From positions 62,001-126,000 of the forward strand of contig NZ_AQQS01000003.1 of NCBI RefSeq assembly GCF_002088275.1: DNA of 64,000 nt, read 5' to 3'. The DNA comes from Aurantimonas sp. 22II-16-19i. Lineage in GTDB: Bacteria > Pseudomonadota > Alphaproteobacteria > Rhizobiales > Rhizobiaceae. Of the stretch, positions 8,464 through 17,803 are shown one piece after another. Under the pieces are notes generated by a model, which was not told the origin of the DNA, did no database searches, and saw nothing but the letters and a program-made list of their open reading frames with translations. Position 1 is the stretch's first letter. Each line of letters starts with the position of its first letter. The position numbers and the translations under genes were made by a program.

Positions 8464-9261
8464 ATGCGGATCCTGACCTTCTTTCTCTGCGCCCTCCCCT
8501 TCGCCCTCGGCCTGCCGACGGTCTCGGCAGCCCAGGACACGGCACCGCCCCCCACGGTCGCGCCTCCCGAAGGCGGCATCGCGCCCGCGCCGGGCGGCGA
8601 CAATCCGCCGATGCCGGGGGGCGAGAACTCGCCCATGATCGTGCCGCCGCCGGACGAGGCCCCCCAGAGCCCGCCCGATGCCTTCGGCAGCGCCCCGCCC
8701 GTGGACGACGACGCGGCCGAGATCGTCCCGCCGAACGATCCGGCGACGCAGCAGGCGGACGGCCGACCGGACGAAACCCGCGAGGAAAAGATCGACCGGC
8801 TGTTCTCCGAGCTTCGCAAGCAGCCGGACGGCACCAAGGCGGCCCGCATCGCGGCGCGCATCGAGCGCGAGTGGCGGCGGTCCGGCAGCGCCACCATCGA
8901 CCTCCTGATGCAGCGCGCGGCGAAAGCCATGGGCCAGAAGGACAATGTCGCCGCGATGGACGTGCTCGACCAGACGCTGGTCCTCGATCCCGATTATGCG
9001 GAAGCCTGGAACCGCCGGGCGACGCTGAATTTCTCCATGGACCGCTGGGGCAAGTCCCTCGCCGACATCGAGCAGACCCTCGGCCGCGAACCGCGCCACT
9101 GGGGCGCGTTGATGGGGCTCGGCATGATTCTCGAACGCCTCGACGAGAAGCAGAAGGCGCTGGAGACCTATCTGAACGTCCTCGCGGTCTATCCGGCGCT
9201 GAAATCCGCCCAGGATGCCGCGGGACGCCTGTCCGAGGAGCTGACCGGCCCGGTGATCTGA
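8464..9261 (+). CDS. Periplasmic tetratricopeptide-repeat protein
   Basis: A 265-residue exported protein. Residues 1-23 form a signal peptide (MRILTFFLCALPFALGLPTVSA) with cleavage before QDTAPP. A Pro/Gly/Asp-rich low-complexity stretch of about 80 residues follows, then a helical region ending in two to three TPR units (AMDVLDQTLVLDPDYAEAWNRRA; LADIEQTLGREPRHWGALMGLG; ALETYLNVLAVYPAL). TPRs serve as protein-binding scaffolds, and no enzyme motif is visible. ATG 8464 is chosen over 8446 because GAGGGAG sits nine bases before it. No operon partner is evident. Confidence 0.82.
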   Translation: MRILTFFLCALPFALGLPTVSAAQDTAPPPTVAPPEGGIAPAPGGDNPPMPGGENSPMIVPPPDEAPQSPPDAFGSAPPVDDDAAEIVPPNDPATQQADGRPDETREEKIDRLFSELRKQPDGTKAARIAARIEREWRRSGSATIDLLMQRAAKAMGQKDNVAAMDVLDQTLVLDPDYAEAWNRRATLNFSMDRWGKSLADIEQTLGREPRHWGALMGLGMILERLDEKQKALETYLNVLAVYPALKSAQDAAGRLSEELTGPVI

Positions 9262-9597
9262 ACCCGGCGGTGCTTGAACGGCAAGCCCTCGGCGCCTTCC
9301 GAGGACCGGAGCCGACGGTATGCCACCCACGCCGCGCCGGCATCACGGCGTCCGAGGCGCGGCTGTCAGGGCGGCCCGGCAGCGGCCTGCCATCCTCATT
9401 CCATCGACATCGGCATGGCATCCACCGCGTCGTCCGGGCGCCGGCATCTGCGCCCGCACGACTATTTTGGCGACCAACGAGCGTTAATGTTCTGGTAAGG
9501 AACACGTCGGAACGATCCGATCGTCTTTCGATTGCCCTCCATGAGTAACGCCCGGCGCGATCGGCGCGGCGTTGCAGAAACAAACGGAGGAACATCT
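9262..9597. other. Intergenic spacer, no gene seen
   Basis: 336 bases between the TPR gene and the small exported protein. No convincing open frame or strong terminator was found. The only element I can support is the Shine-Dalgarno GGAGG at the right edge, six to seven bases before the ATG at 9598. Confidence 0.5.
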
Positions 9598-10080
9598 ATG
9601 AAAAAGACGATTCTCGCCACGACCATTCTCGCCTTCACCGCTGCTCCGGCGCTTGCGCAGTCGGGCAATACCGGTTCCGATGCGGCGAACACCAACCAGT
9701 CGAACATGAGCGATCAGTCGACGACGTCCGGCCAGGGCACCGGTGGCCAGGCCGCCATCACCACCGAGGACATGGTGGCCTCGCAGAAGAAGGTGCTCGA
9801 TGCGCTGAAGACCGCCGGATACGAAGACGCCTCGATCATGGATGCCGCCTATCTCGTCCAGGCCACCACGCCGGACGGCGAGCGCGTCGTCATGATGATC
9901 GACACCAGCGGCCGCGTCATGGGCGCCCAGCGCCAGGGTGGCCAGGGCAGCCAGTCCGGCCAGCCGGGCACGTCCGGCCAGTCGGGCCAGTCCGGTCAGT
10001 CGGAATCCAACGCCTCCTCCGGCAACGGTTCCGACGACGACACGAACGACGGCTCCGACAGCGATACGTCTTCGCAGTAA
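9598..10080 (+). CDS. Small exported Gly/Ser/Gln-rich protein, function unknown
   Basis: A 160-residue protein with a clear signal peptide (MKKTILATTILAFTAAPALA, cleavage before QSG). The first third of the mature chain is Asn/Ser/Gln-rich. A central folded segment of about 55 residues (TTEDMVASQKKVLDALKTAGYEDASIMDAAYLVQA...GRVMGAQ) follows. The tail is almost entirely repeats of GQSGQ type, ending in an acidic SDDDTNDGSDSD stretch. The middle segment resembles the small PepSY/BON-like alpha-beta units found in periplasmic proteins, but I do not recognise a family. Strong SD (GGAGG). No operon partner. The low-complexity tail suggests a flexible or matrix-interacting role; that is inference. 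Confidence 0.75.
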   Translation: MKKTILATTILAFTAAPALAQSGNTGSDAANTNQSNMSDQSTTSGQGTGGQAAITTEDMVASQKKVLDALKTAGYEDASIMDAAYLVQATTPDGERVVMMIDTSGRVMGAQRQGGQGSQSGQPGTSGQSGQSGQSESNASSGNGSDDDTNDGSDSDTSSQ

Positions 10081-10482
10081 GCTTCGGACAGCCTGCAGCC
10101 TCGGGGCCATGGCAAGGCCTGCCCGAGACCGCTGCCGGACTTTTCCGGCCCACCAACCATGCCGATCCGTAACGCCCGGTGCGCCCCCGCGCCGGGCGTT
10201 CGCATGTCCGCCCGATCGCGTGGATGCCTTGCCCGCAGACCGCCATATTGTCGCCCGCCCGCCGCTCGCTGACGGTTTTGGCACCGCCGGCACCCGATCC
10301 GGACAAGCCCCTGATAAGACTGAGCACTTTCCGCGGAGACCGAGCCGCCGCGCCGCCGTACCGGCACATCTTCCCGGTTCGAGACTCGACAGCACTGCCA
10401 TAATTGCCTAATGACATGCCATGATCTTCACAGCATGCAGAGTTTTTCACCGGATCGGAAATCCGAACAGGGGGCTGTTGGT
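10081..10482. other. Intergenic region upstream of proV
   Basis: About 400 bases without a credible gene. It holds the hairpin at 10171-10200, and its last 70 bases could be an N-terminal extension of ProV if the ATG at 10411 or 10435 is used. No clear promoter was identified. Confidence 0.5.
10171..10200. terminator. Perfect GC-rich hairpin, possible terminator
   Basis: AACGCCCGGTGCG and CGCGCCGGGCGTT pair over a CCCC loop (13 bp with one T-G wobble). No T tract follows, so it may be a weak or factor-dependent terminator, or another structured element. Confidence 0.5.
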
Positions 10483-11685
10483 TTGAGTCAAACGGACGCG
10501 CTCACGGTTCGCAATCTCTTCAAGGTGTTTGGGGACCGGCCGCAGGACGCGATCGAACTCTATCGGTCGGGCAAGGACAAGGACAAGATATTCGCCGAGA
10601 CGGGGATGATGCTTGGCGTTTCGGACGCGAGCTTCTCCGTCAGGGAGGGCGAGATCTTCGTCGTCATGGGCCTCTCCGGCTCCGGCAAGTCGACCCTCGT
10701 CAGGATGCTGAACCGCCTGATCACGCCGTCGGCCGGCGAGATCGTCGTGAAGGACGCCGACATCGCCAAGATGTCCGAGAAGGAGCTCATGGAGTTCCGG
10801 CGCCAGCACGTGTCGATGGTGTTCCAGTCCTTCGCGCTCCTGCCGCATCTGACCGTCCTGCAGAACGCCGCCTTCGGGCTCGAGCTGTCCGGCGTCGACG
10901 TGCCGACCCGCGAGAAGCGGGCTCGCGAGGCGCTGGAGCAGGTGGGTCTCGGCCCCTACGGCCATTCCTATCCGAACGAGCTTTCCGGCGGCATGCAGCA
11001 GCGCGTCGGGCTGGCCCGGGCGCTCGCCAACGATCCTTCGCTCCTCCTGATGGACGAAGCCTTCAGCGCCCTCGATCCGCTGATCCGCACCGAGATGCAG
11101 GACGAGCTGCTGGCCCTCCAGGCCGAGCAGCGCCGCACCATCGTCTTCATCTCCCACGATCTCGACGAGGCCATGCGCATCGGCGACCGGATCGCCATCA
11201 TGGAGGGCGGCCGCGTCGTCCAGGTCGGAACGCCGGACGAGATCCTCAACAACCCCGCCGACGACTATGTCCGCTCCTTCTTCCGGGGCGTCGACGTCAC
11301 CAACGTCCTCAGCGCCCGCGACGTGGCGGCGAAGAGGCAGGTGACGATCTTCGAGGGCGGCGACAATCTGCGCGGCGCCCTGCAGCGGATCGCCGAGGCC
11401 GATCGGGACTACGCTTACGTCGTCGACAGCCGGCAGCAGTTTCAGGGCGTGGTCTCCGCCGCCTCCCTCGAGGCGGCCCTGCGCGAAAAGCGCCCGAGCA
11501 TGAAGAGCGCTTTCCTGCCCGACGTCGCGCCGCTTCAAGGCGACGCCAAGCTCGGCGAGATCATCAGCCGCGTCGCCGAGGCCCGCTGCGGCCTGCCGGT
11601 CGTCGACGGCGACGGCCGCTATCTCGGCGTCGTCTCGCGCGGCCGGCTCCTGCAGGCGATGAACCGCGCGGAGAGCGCCCCATGA
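10483..11685 (+). CDS. proV: Glycine betaine/proline ABC transporter, ATP-binding subunit
   Basis: The ATPase of the ProU osmoprotectant importer, a cytoplasmic subunit that drives uptake by ProW. It has Walker A GLSGSGKS (residues 63-70 from this start), signature LSGGMQQR, Walker [17 protein letters not shown] and switch histidine ISHD, then two C-terminal CBS motifs (ending [21 protein letters not shown]), the regulatory module of ProV/OpuAA. From memory it is very close to E. coli ProV over the whole length. The TTG at 10483 matches the E. coli N-terminus ([16 protein letters not shown]) and has AGGGGG eight bases upstream; ATG 10411 or 10435 would add 16-24 residues without an SD. The stop overlaps proW (ATGA). 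Confidence 0.93.
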   Translation: MSQTDALTVRNLFKVFGDRPQDAIELYRSGKDKDKIFAETGMMLGVSDASFSVREGEIFVVMGLSGSGKSTLVRMLNRLITPSAGEIVVKDADIAKMSEKELMEFRRQHVSMVFQSFALLPHLTVLQNAAFGLELSGVDVPTREKRAREALEQVGLGPYGHSYPNELSGGMQQRVGLARALANDPSLLLMDEAFSALDPLIRTEMQDELLALQAEQRRTIVFISHDLDEAMRIGDRIAIMEGGRVVQVGTPDEILNNPADDYVRSFFRGVDVTNVLSARDVAAKRQVTIFEGGDNLRGALQRIAEADRDYAYVVDSRQQFQGVVSAASLEAALREKRPSMKSAFLPDVAPLQGDAKLGEIISRVAEARCGLPVVDGDGRYLGVVSRGRLLQAMNRAESAP

Positions 11686-12968
11686 CCGAACAGATTTTGA
11701 CGGAACAGACTTCGACGATGCCGCCCGAGGCGGCGAGCCAGAACGGCGAGACGCTCCTCGCCCAGAGTTCCAACCCCTGGGCGACCGGCCCCGCACCATC
11801 GGCCAACGACACGGCGGAAACGCCCGCCGCCGCCGACGCAGCTCCCGACGCCCCGAGCGCGGCCTCCAATCCCTGGGGCACGCCGTCCTCCGGTGGCACG
11901 CCGTCCTCCGGGGGCGCCGACGCGGCTGGCAGCGCCGCGCCGCCGGCCGGCAGCGACGCCGCCGCGACGCCGGACTGGCTGTCCAACGCCGCCCCGGCGC
12001 CGGAGCAGCATTTCGACTTCCTCCACCCCTTCGACCATTCGGTCATTCCGCTGCAGACATGGGTCGAGCACTTCCTCGACTGGGTGGTCTCCAACTTCCG
12101 GCCGATCTTCCAGGCGATCCGCTGGCCGATCGACAGCGTCCTGTCCGGCGTCGATTCGATCCTCCTCGGCACGCCCTCGCTGGTGATGCTGGCCTTCATC
12201 GGCCTCCTCGCCTGGCAGCTGGCCGGCCCGCGCCTCGCCGTCGGCGCCGTCCTCGCCATGACCTTCGTCGGCCTCATCGGCGCGTGGACCGAGGCCATGG
12301 TGACACTGTCGCTGGTCATCACCGCGGTGTTCTTCTGCGCCGTCGTCGGCCTGCCGCTCGGCATCTGGATCGCCCGCAACGACCGCGTCGCCGGCTTCGT
12401 GCGCCCGGTGCTCGACGCCATGCAGACGACGCCCGCCTTCGTCTATCTGGTGCCGATCGTCATGCTGTTCGGCATCGGCAACGTGCCCGGCGTCGTCGTC
12501 ACCATCATCTTCGCCCTGCCGCCGCTGGTGCGGCTCACCAATCTCGGCATCCGCCAGGTGCCGCCGGACCTGATCGAGGCGGCCCGCGCCTTCGGCGCCT
12601 CGAACCGCCAGCTCCTCTACAAGGTGCAGCTGCCGATCGCCATGCCGACCATCATGGCTGGCCTCAACCAGACCCTGATGCTGGCTTTGTCCATGGTGGT
12701 GATCGCCTCGATGATCGCCGTCGGCGGCCTCGGCCAGATGGTGCTGCGCGGCATCGGCCGGCTCGACATGGGCCTCGCCACGGTCGGCGGCGTCGGCATC
12801 GTCATCCTGGCGATCATCATCGACCGGATGACCCAGTCGCTCGGCGTCTCGCGGCGCGACCGCGGCAACGTCGCCTGGTACGCGACGGGACCCATCGGCC
12901 TCGTCACAAGGCTGCGCAGCCGCAGCGTTGAGGTCGAAAAGTCTGCAGGAAGGCCGAAGGCGGCCTGA
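11682..12968 (+). CDS. proW: Glycine betaine/proline ABC transporter, permease subunit
   Basis: The inner-membrane permease of ProU, 428 residues. The first 110 residues are soluble and disordered, rich in Ala, Pro, Ser and Gly, with repeated SNPWGTP-like units; E. coli ProW has a similar periplasmic N-terminal tail. A conserved DPF/HPF...SVIPL segment and about seven transmembrane helices follow. The EAA loop that docks on ProV reads [26 protein letters not shown]. The stretch from [19 protein letters not shown] to the C-terminus is strikingly like the enterobacterial protein. Translation is coupled to proV through ATGA. A gap of about 100 bases separates it from proX. Confidence 0.94.
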   Translation: MTEQILTEQTSTMPPEAASQNGETLLAQSSNPWATGPAPSANDTAETPAAADAAPDAPSAASNPWGTPSSGGTPSSGGADAAGSAAPPAGSDAAATPDWLSNAAPAPEQHFDFLHPFDHSVIPLQTWVEHFLDWVVSNFRPIFQAIRWPIDSVLSGVDSILLGTPSLVMLAFIGLLAWQLAGPRLAVGAVLAMTFVGLIGAWTEAMVTLSLVITAVFFCAVVGLPLGIWIARNDRVAGFVRPVLDAMQTTPAFVYLVPIVMLFGIGNVPGVVVTIIFALPPLVRLTNLGIRQVPPDLIEAARAFGASNRQLLYKVQLPIAMPTIMAGLNQTLMLALSMVVIASMIAVGGLGQMVLRGIGRLDMGLATVGGVGIVILAIIIDRMTQSLGVSRRDRGNVAWYATGPIGLVTRLRSRSVEVEKSAGRPKAA

Positions 12969-13070
12969 CTGTCCATCGCGGGCGGGCGCCTCTAGCCGGC
13001 CTGCATCTCAGGGCACGCAGCCTCGGCTCGCGTGCCACCATCGACCCCCAGATCAGACAGGAGATCGAGC

Positions 13071-14114
13071 ATGACCAAACCGATCCGAAAAAGCGCACTC
13101 CGGGCGCTCGCAGCGTCGGCCGGCATCGCCGCGATTCTTGCCACCGGTGCCGCCACCGCCCAGGACATGCCGGGCGAAGGCATCACCGTCACCCCGCTGA
13201 AGTCGTCGCTCGCCGGCGAGACCTTCCAGACCATGCTGGTCATGAAGGGGCTCGAGGAGCTCGGCTATACGGTCAACGACATCAAGGAACTGGAATACGC
13301 CACGGCCTATGTCGCCGTTGCCAATGGCGACGGCACCTTCCTCGCCGACAGCTGGGATCCCCTGCACGAGGACTTCTTCCAGGAGGCCGGCGGCACGGAC
13401 AAGCTGTTCCGTGAGGGCGTCTATTCCGACAACGCGCTCCAGGGCTACCTGATCGACAAGAAGACGGCCGAAGCGCACGACATCACCAATCTCGGCCAGC
13501 TCAAGGATCCCGAGATCGCCAAGCTGTTCGACACCAATGGCGACGGCAAGGCGGATCTGACCGGCTGCACCCCCGGCTGGGGCTGCGAGAAGGTGATCGA
13601 GCATCAGCTGGATGCCTTCGAGCTGCGCGATACCGTGACCCACAACCAGGGTTCCTATTCGGCGATCATCGCCGACACCATCTCGCGCTACAGGGACGGC
13701 CAGCCGATCCTCTACTACACCTGGACGCCCTACTGGGTCTCCGGCGTGCTGGTTCCGGGCGAGGACACCGTCTGGCTGAACGTTCCGAAGTCGGCCCTGC
13801 CCGGCTCGCGCAGCGGCGTCGACACCGCCCTGCCGGACGGCTCGAACTACGGCTTCGAGGTCAACGTTCAGAAGATCGCCGCCAACAAGGAATTCACCGA
13901 CGCCAATCCGGCGGCGGCCAAGCTGTTCTCGATCATGAAGCTGCCGGCCAACGACATCAGCGCCGAGAACCTGCTGATCCAGAACGGCGAGGATTCCGAA
14001 GCCGACATCGAGCGTCACGCCGACGCCTGGATCCAGGGCCACCAGGACACCTGGAACAAGTGGATCGAGGAAGCCCGCGCCGCCGCCGACGGCGACAGCG
14101 CCGCGGCCGAGTGA
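13071..14114 (+). CDS. proX: Glycine betaine/proline ABC transporter, periplasmic binding protein
   Basis: The 347-residue substrate-binding protein captures glycine betaine or proline betaine and delivers it to ProW/ProV. Residues 1-30 form a signal peptide ending TAQD. Family landmarks include VANGDGTFLADSWDPLH, GCTPGWGCEKVIEHQL with the two cysteines that form a disulfide in E. coli ProX, THNQGSYSAIIADTISRYRDG and YTWTPYWVS, which supplies aromatic ligands. The ATG at 13071 follows AGGAGAT. It completes a proV-proW-proX unit that ends in the strong terminator at 14140. Such systems are normally induced by high osmolarity; no specific operator was identified. Confidence 0.95.
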   Translation: MTKPIRKSALRALAASAGIAAILATGAATAQDMPGEGITVTPLKSSLAGETFQTMLVMKGLEELGYTVNDIKELEYATAYVAVANGDGTFLADSWDPLHEDFFQEAGGTDKLFREGVYSDNALQGYLIDKKTAEAHDITNLGQLKDPEIAKLFDTNGDGKADLTGCTPGWGCEKVIEHQLDAFELRDTVTHNQGSYSAIIADTISRYRDGQPILYYTWTPYWVSGVLVPGEDTVWLNVPKSALPGSRSGVDTALPDGSNYGFEVNVQKIAANKEFTDANPAAAKLFSIMKLPANDISAENLLIQNGEDSEADIERHADAWIQGHQDTWNKWIEEARAAADGDSAAAE

Positions 14115-14139
14115 TCCGACCTTCCATCGCAACGCAAGA

Positions 14140-14169
14140 ACGGGCGGCCTTCGGGCCGCCCGTTTTCGT
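14140..14169 (+). terminator. Rho-independent terminator of proVWX
   Basis: ACGGGCGGCC and GGCCGCCCGT form a perfect 10-bp stem capped by a TTCG tetraloop, followed by a short T run. It lies between proX and the convergent pyk gene. Confidence 0.9.
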
Positions 14170-14325
14170 TTAAGTCCAACGGTTCGTTGCCTTGGGGCGG
14201 GAGGCGCGGCGCAGATATGATCTCGACGCTCTGTCTCGCCGCTCACCCCGCCGCGGTATCGTCCTGCCCGCCGCTCTTCTGCAGCGGCGTGAAGCGGGCC
14301 GACTGCGAGCCCGCCCCTTCAGCCA

Positions 14326-15762
14326 TCAAACCGCCGACAGCCCGTCCGAGCCGATATAGGCGATGCGCAGCATGTTGGTGGCGCCGGGGGTGCGCAGCGG
14401 CACGCCGGCGGTGACGATGATGCGCTCGCCCGCCCGGGCGTATTTCTGCTCGACGGCGATCCGGCAGGCCCGGTCGACCATGTCGTCGAGGCTCTGGGCG
14501 TCCTCGGTCACCACGCAGTGCAGCCCCCAGACCAGCGACAGGCGCCTTGCGGTGGCGAGCACCGGCGACAGCGCGACGATCGGGATCTGCGGCCGCTCGC
14601 GGGCGGTGCGAAGCCCGGTCGTGCCGGTCGCCGTGTAGGTGACGATCGCCGCCACGCCGATCGTCTCGGCCATCTGCCGCGCCGCCAGCGAGACCGCGTC
14701 CGCGCCGGTCGGCTCGGGCTCGGGGCGCTGGGCGAAGATGATGCCCGGATAGAGCGGGTCCTTCTCGACGCACTGGGCGATGCGGTCCATCGTCGACACC
14801 GCCTCGACGGGATAGTCGCCCGCCGCCGATTCGGCCGACAGCATGATCGCGTCGGCGCCCTCGTAGACGGCGATCGACACGTCGGAGACCTCGGCTCTGG
14901 TCGGCACCGGCGCGGTGATCATCGATTCCAGCATCTGCGTCGCGACGACCACCGGCTTGCCGGCCTTGCGGCAGGCCCGGGTGATGCGCTTCTGGATGCC
15001 CGGCACCGCCTCGAGCGGCAGTTCGACGCCGAGATCGCCGCGCGCCACCATGATGGCGTCGGAGAGTTCGATGATCTCGTCGAGCCGTTCGACGGCCTGG
15101 GGCTTCTCGATCTTCGACAACAGGAAGGCCCGGCCGCGGGCGATCTTGCGCGCCTCGGCGAGATCGTCGGGCCGCTGGATGAAGGACAGCGCCACCCAGT
15201 CGACGTTCTCCGCGAGGACCGCGTCGAGGTCCGCCCGGTCCTTCTCGGTCAAAGCGCCGGTCGCCAGCGTCGTGTCCGGCAGGGACACGCCCTTGCGGTC
15301 GGAGATCTTGTCGCCGGCCACCACCTTGCAGGCGATGTGATGGGCGTCGGTCGAGATGCATTCGAGCTGCAGCCGCCCGTCGTCGATCAGCAGCCGGTGG
15401 CCGACCTCGACCGCCTCGAGAATCTCGGGATGCGGCAGCTGGACGCGGGTGTCGTCGCCGGGCGCCGGATTGTCGTCGAGGGTGAAGGTCTGGCCGAGCT
15501 TCAGCGAGACCTTGCCGTCGGCGAACTTGCCGACCCGGAGCTTCGGCCCCTGCAGGTCGGCGAGGATGCCGATCGGCCGGCCGACGTCGGACTCGACCTT
15601 GCGGATGCGCTGGACCAATTCGCGCATCAGCGGGTGGTCGGCGTGGCTCATGTTGATGCGGAAGACGTCTGCGCCCGCCTCGTGCAGCTTGCGGATCATC
15701 TCTTCCGACGAAGAGGCAGGTCCCAACGTCGCGAGGATCTTGACCCTACGGTTGCGTCTCAT
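14326..15762 (-). CDS. pyk: Pyruvate kinase
   Basis: The glycolytic enzyme that transfers phosphate from phosphoenolpyruvate to ADP, giving ATP and pyruvate. The 478-residue product has the normal bacterial length: N-terminal KILATLGPAS, the barrel with RINMSH, the catalytic lysine motif LSKIEKPQA, metal-binding MVARGDLGVELP, and ATQMLESMI, then the C-terminal allosteric domain starting near GADAVSLAARQMAE. The ATG at 15762 (MRRNRRVKILATLG) overlaps the stop of the DUF1036 gene by four bases. The pairing DUF1036-pyk recurs in Rhizobiales as I know it. Confidence 0.96.
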   Translation of the reverse strand: MRRNRRVKILATLGPASSSEEMIRKLHEAGADVFRINMSHADHPLMRELVQRIRKVESDVGRPIGILADLQGPKLRVGKFADGKVSLKLGQTFTLDDNPAPGDDTRVQLPHPEILEAVEVGHRLLIDDGRLQLECISTDAHHIACKVVAGDKISDRKGVSLPDTTLATGALTEKDRADLDAVLAENVDWVALSFIQRPDDLAEARKIARGRAFLLSKIEKPQAVERLDEIIELSDAIMVARGDLGVELPLEAVPGIQKRITRACRKAGKPVVVATQMLESMITAPVPTRAEVSDVSIAVYEGADAIMLSAESAAGDYPVEAVSTMDRIAQCVEKDPLYPGIIFAQRPEPEPTGADAVSLAARQMAETIGVAAIVTYTATGTTGLRTARERPQIPIVALSPVLATARRLSLVWGLHCVVTEDAQSLDDMVDRACRIAVEQKYARAGERIIVTAGVPLRTPGATNMLRIAYIGSDGLSAV

Positions 15763-16232
15763 TCGTTCCCCGATTCGTTTCGTGGCGCTTCGGTGAGCTG
15801 TACCATCCAGCTCGCCTGTTCGCCGGTGTCGTACTCCCGGAAACCCATGCGCTGATAGCCGCGCTTCAGGCAGTCCTGGCGTCCGGTGATCTTGAATTCG
15901 TTTTCGGCGATGCAGAGGTTGATCTGTCCCGCCCAGCGGCTGCGGCCGTCGGCGTCCTCGGCATAAACGTAGTAATAGCGCGAGGCGAGCGGCCCCTCGA
16001 TGATCGACTTGCACGTCGTCGCCGGTATGCGCCACCAGCCCTCCGTCGTCCAGCCGGCTTCCGTACGGTAGCCGATGGCGACGCCGACCAGCGACTGCGT
16101 GCCGTTGCAGACCCTGAAGTCGGCCCTGGCGCTGACGGCGGTCAACGGTGCGCCGAGCACGAAGGCGCCAGCGGCCATGAGGACCAGGCGAAGGGGTTTC
16201 GGCATCGCCTGGAACACGCCTACGAGCTTCAT
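15759..16232 (-). CDS. DUF1036 exported protein
   Basis: A 157-residue protein with an N-terminal hydrophobic signal sequence (residues 14-37, MAAGAFVLGAPLTAVSARA) and a mature DUF1036 domain. The mature part begins DFRVCNGTQSLVGVAIGYR, with conserved aromatic residues (GWWRIPATTC, YYYVYAEDADG) and four cysteines, as typical of a small secreted beta-sandwich. The function of the family is not established. SD AGGAAG precedes the ATG at 16232. The stop overlaps the pyk start, so pyk is translated in coupling with this gene. Confidence 0.87.
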   Translation of the reverse strand: MKLVGVFQAMPKPLRLVLMAAGAFVLGAPLTAVSARADFRVCNGTQSLVGVAIGYRTEAGWTTEGWWRIPATTCKSIIEGPLASRYYYVYAEDADGRSRWAGQINLCIAENEFKITGRQDCLKRGYQRMGFREYDTGEQASWMVQLTEAPRNESGNE

Positions 16233-16248
16233 ATTGGACTTCCTGAAA

Positions 16249-17367
16249 TCAATCGACTTTCGAATCCGCAGTGTTCGCGTTGCCTCGGGCGGTGTCAACG
16301 ACCAGGGGGCGTATCGCGCGCCCCGTATCATCATTCGATGACGTTCCTGCGGCGCGCCGCGGCCGGGCAAGGGCGATGCCGAGGAGAATCAGGCAGCCGC
16401 CGGCGATCTGCGCCAGTCCCGGCCGCTCGCCCGCGAACAGCCAGCCGAACAGCGCCGCCGCCACCGCCTCGACGAAGATCACCAGCGACGAGAAGGATGC
16501 CGATAGCACGCCGAGCGCCACCGACAGAAGCCCCTGGCCGCCGGCATGGCTGACGAGCCCCAGGGCGGCGAGGTTGAGCCCGCCCGCCGCCGATGCCGGC
16601 AGCAGCGCCTCGCCCGAGAGAATCGCGACGGGCAACAGGATCGCCGTCGTCACGAGGCTCGAGAACAGCGTCGTCGCGCCAGCGCCCAGCGCCGCCCTCG
16701 CCCGCCTGACGGCGAGGAAATAGAGGCCGAAGAACAGCGAGGTGACGAGGCCGTAGAGGTCGCCGAGCGGCGAGCCCTCGCCGTTGCCGGAATGGAGGAT
16801 CAGCAGCGCCGCTCCCGGCACGCAGACCGCGAGGCCGAGAAACGTCGTCCGCGACACCGTCTCGCCGATCGTCACCCGCGACAGCAGCGCCACCCAGAGC
16901 GGCGCGAGGCAGGCGAAGAACGTCGCATTGGCGATCGTCGTGTGCATGATCGCCAGATGCCAGAAGGCGAGGTCGCCGGCGAAGAACAGGCCCGCCAGAG
17001 CGACCACCCGCGGATCGACGCGATCGAGCGGCTTGTCCGGGCTGCTGCGGCCCCGCCTGCCGCGCCTCTCGATCCCGGCCCACAGGGCGAGCAGCGGGAG
17101 CGCGGTGAACACCCGCCAGAAGGCGCTGGCAAAGGGGCCGACCTCGGCATTCCGGACGAAGACCGGGGAGATCGCCATCGCCGCCGCACCGAGGACGAGC
17201 AGCGCCAGCGCGCCGCCGGCCGTCAGGGCGGCAGCCGCCGTCGCCGTTCCCGTCACGGGCACGACCGGTGCCTGCGCGCTCACGACGGCAGCGCCGCCGA
17301 GGGGCGCATCGCCGGGTGAGGCAGGAGCCGGCGAGGCGTCGGGGGACGTCGGCAAGGCTTCATCCAT
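16249..17367 (-). CDS. EamA/DMT-family transporter
   Basis: A 372-residue integral membrane protein of the drug/metabolite transporter superfamily. It has about ten hydrophobic helices arranged as two EamA halves (first from ALLVLGAAAMAISPVFVRNAEVG, second from DLYGLVTSLFFGLYFLAVRRA). Members export amino acids, nucleobases or other small solutes; the substrate here is unknown. The first 45 residues are a soluble Ala/Pro-rich tail and the last 30 a polar tail. Start ATG 17367 (MDEALPTSPDAS) is preferred over an upstream extension that has no hydrophobic or conserved features. It runs in the same direction as DUF1036-pyk with only 16 bases between. Confidence 0.85.
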   Translation of the reverse strand: MDEALPTSPDASPAPASPGDAPLGGAAVVSAQAPVVPVTGTATAAAALTAGGALALLVLGAAAMAISPVFVRNAEVGPFASAFWRVFTALPLLALWAGIERRGRRGRSSPDKPLDRVDPRVVALAGLFFAGDLAFWHLAIMHTTIANATFFACLAPLWVALLSRVTIGETVSRTTFLGLAVCVPGAALLILHSGNGEGSPLGDLYGLVTSLFFGLYFLAVRRARAALGAGATTLFSSLVTTAILLPVAILSGEALLPASAAGGLNLAALGLVSHAGGQGLLSVALGVLSASFSSLVIFVEAVAAALFGWLFAGERPGLAQIAGGCLILLGIALARPRRAAGTSSNDDTGRAIRPLVVDTARGNANTADSKVD

Positions 17368-17803
17368 CGGAACGGGACACGGCAGAAACCTGACAGGGGG
17401 CGATATCTTGCGGCGGGAGCGTCTCCGGACGAGCGCGGCCCCGCCTTGCCTGAAGCGCGGCACGCCGCCCGAGCACCGCGACCATCACCGGCCGGACGCG
17501 CCGCCGCAAGAGCGGTTCGCCGCGATCCGATCGACGGGGCCGGAGCCCGGATCGCGTTGGAGCGGGATGAGATCGGCTGCGATCGACACCCCGCTCCATC
17601 TTATGTTGCTGCATGATCTTTCCCGAAAACCGGTTGCCGCTTTTCGCGATCATGCTGGAGCGGCGAGGAAGCCGACTGGCGAACCGGCATCCCGGCGGGA
17701 TCCTTCGGACGTCGCAAGATGGGCAGGTCGGCACCGGACGACGACGATCCGGACGAGCGGTCGCCCGCGTCCGGATCGTGTTCGGGCCCCTCTGGGGACG
17801 GGC
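17368..17803. other. Intergenic region with a palindromic repeat, no gene seen
   Basis: 436 bases between the start of the EamA gene and the stop of the nlpD-like gene. The only structured element I see is the RIME-like palindrome at 17611-17655. No coding frame is convincing. Confidence 0.55.
17611..17655. repeat. RIME-like palindromic intergenic repeat, copy 1
   Basis: Inverted repeat with GCATGATC at the left end and GATCATGC at the right, around a core containing AAAACCGGTTGCCGC and TTTTCGCG. This GCATGATC...AACCGGTTTTCGGGA...GATCATGC pattern is a well-known small palindromic repeat of Rhizobiales spacers. A diverged copy is at 37959-38003. Confidence 0.72.

Noticed and set aside
8297-9595. 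432-codon minus-strand frame opposite the TPR gene
   Set aside because: Arg/Pro/Ala-rich antisense shadow of a gene with a clear signal peptide and TPR units.
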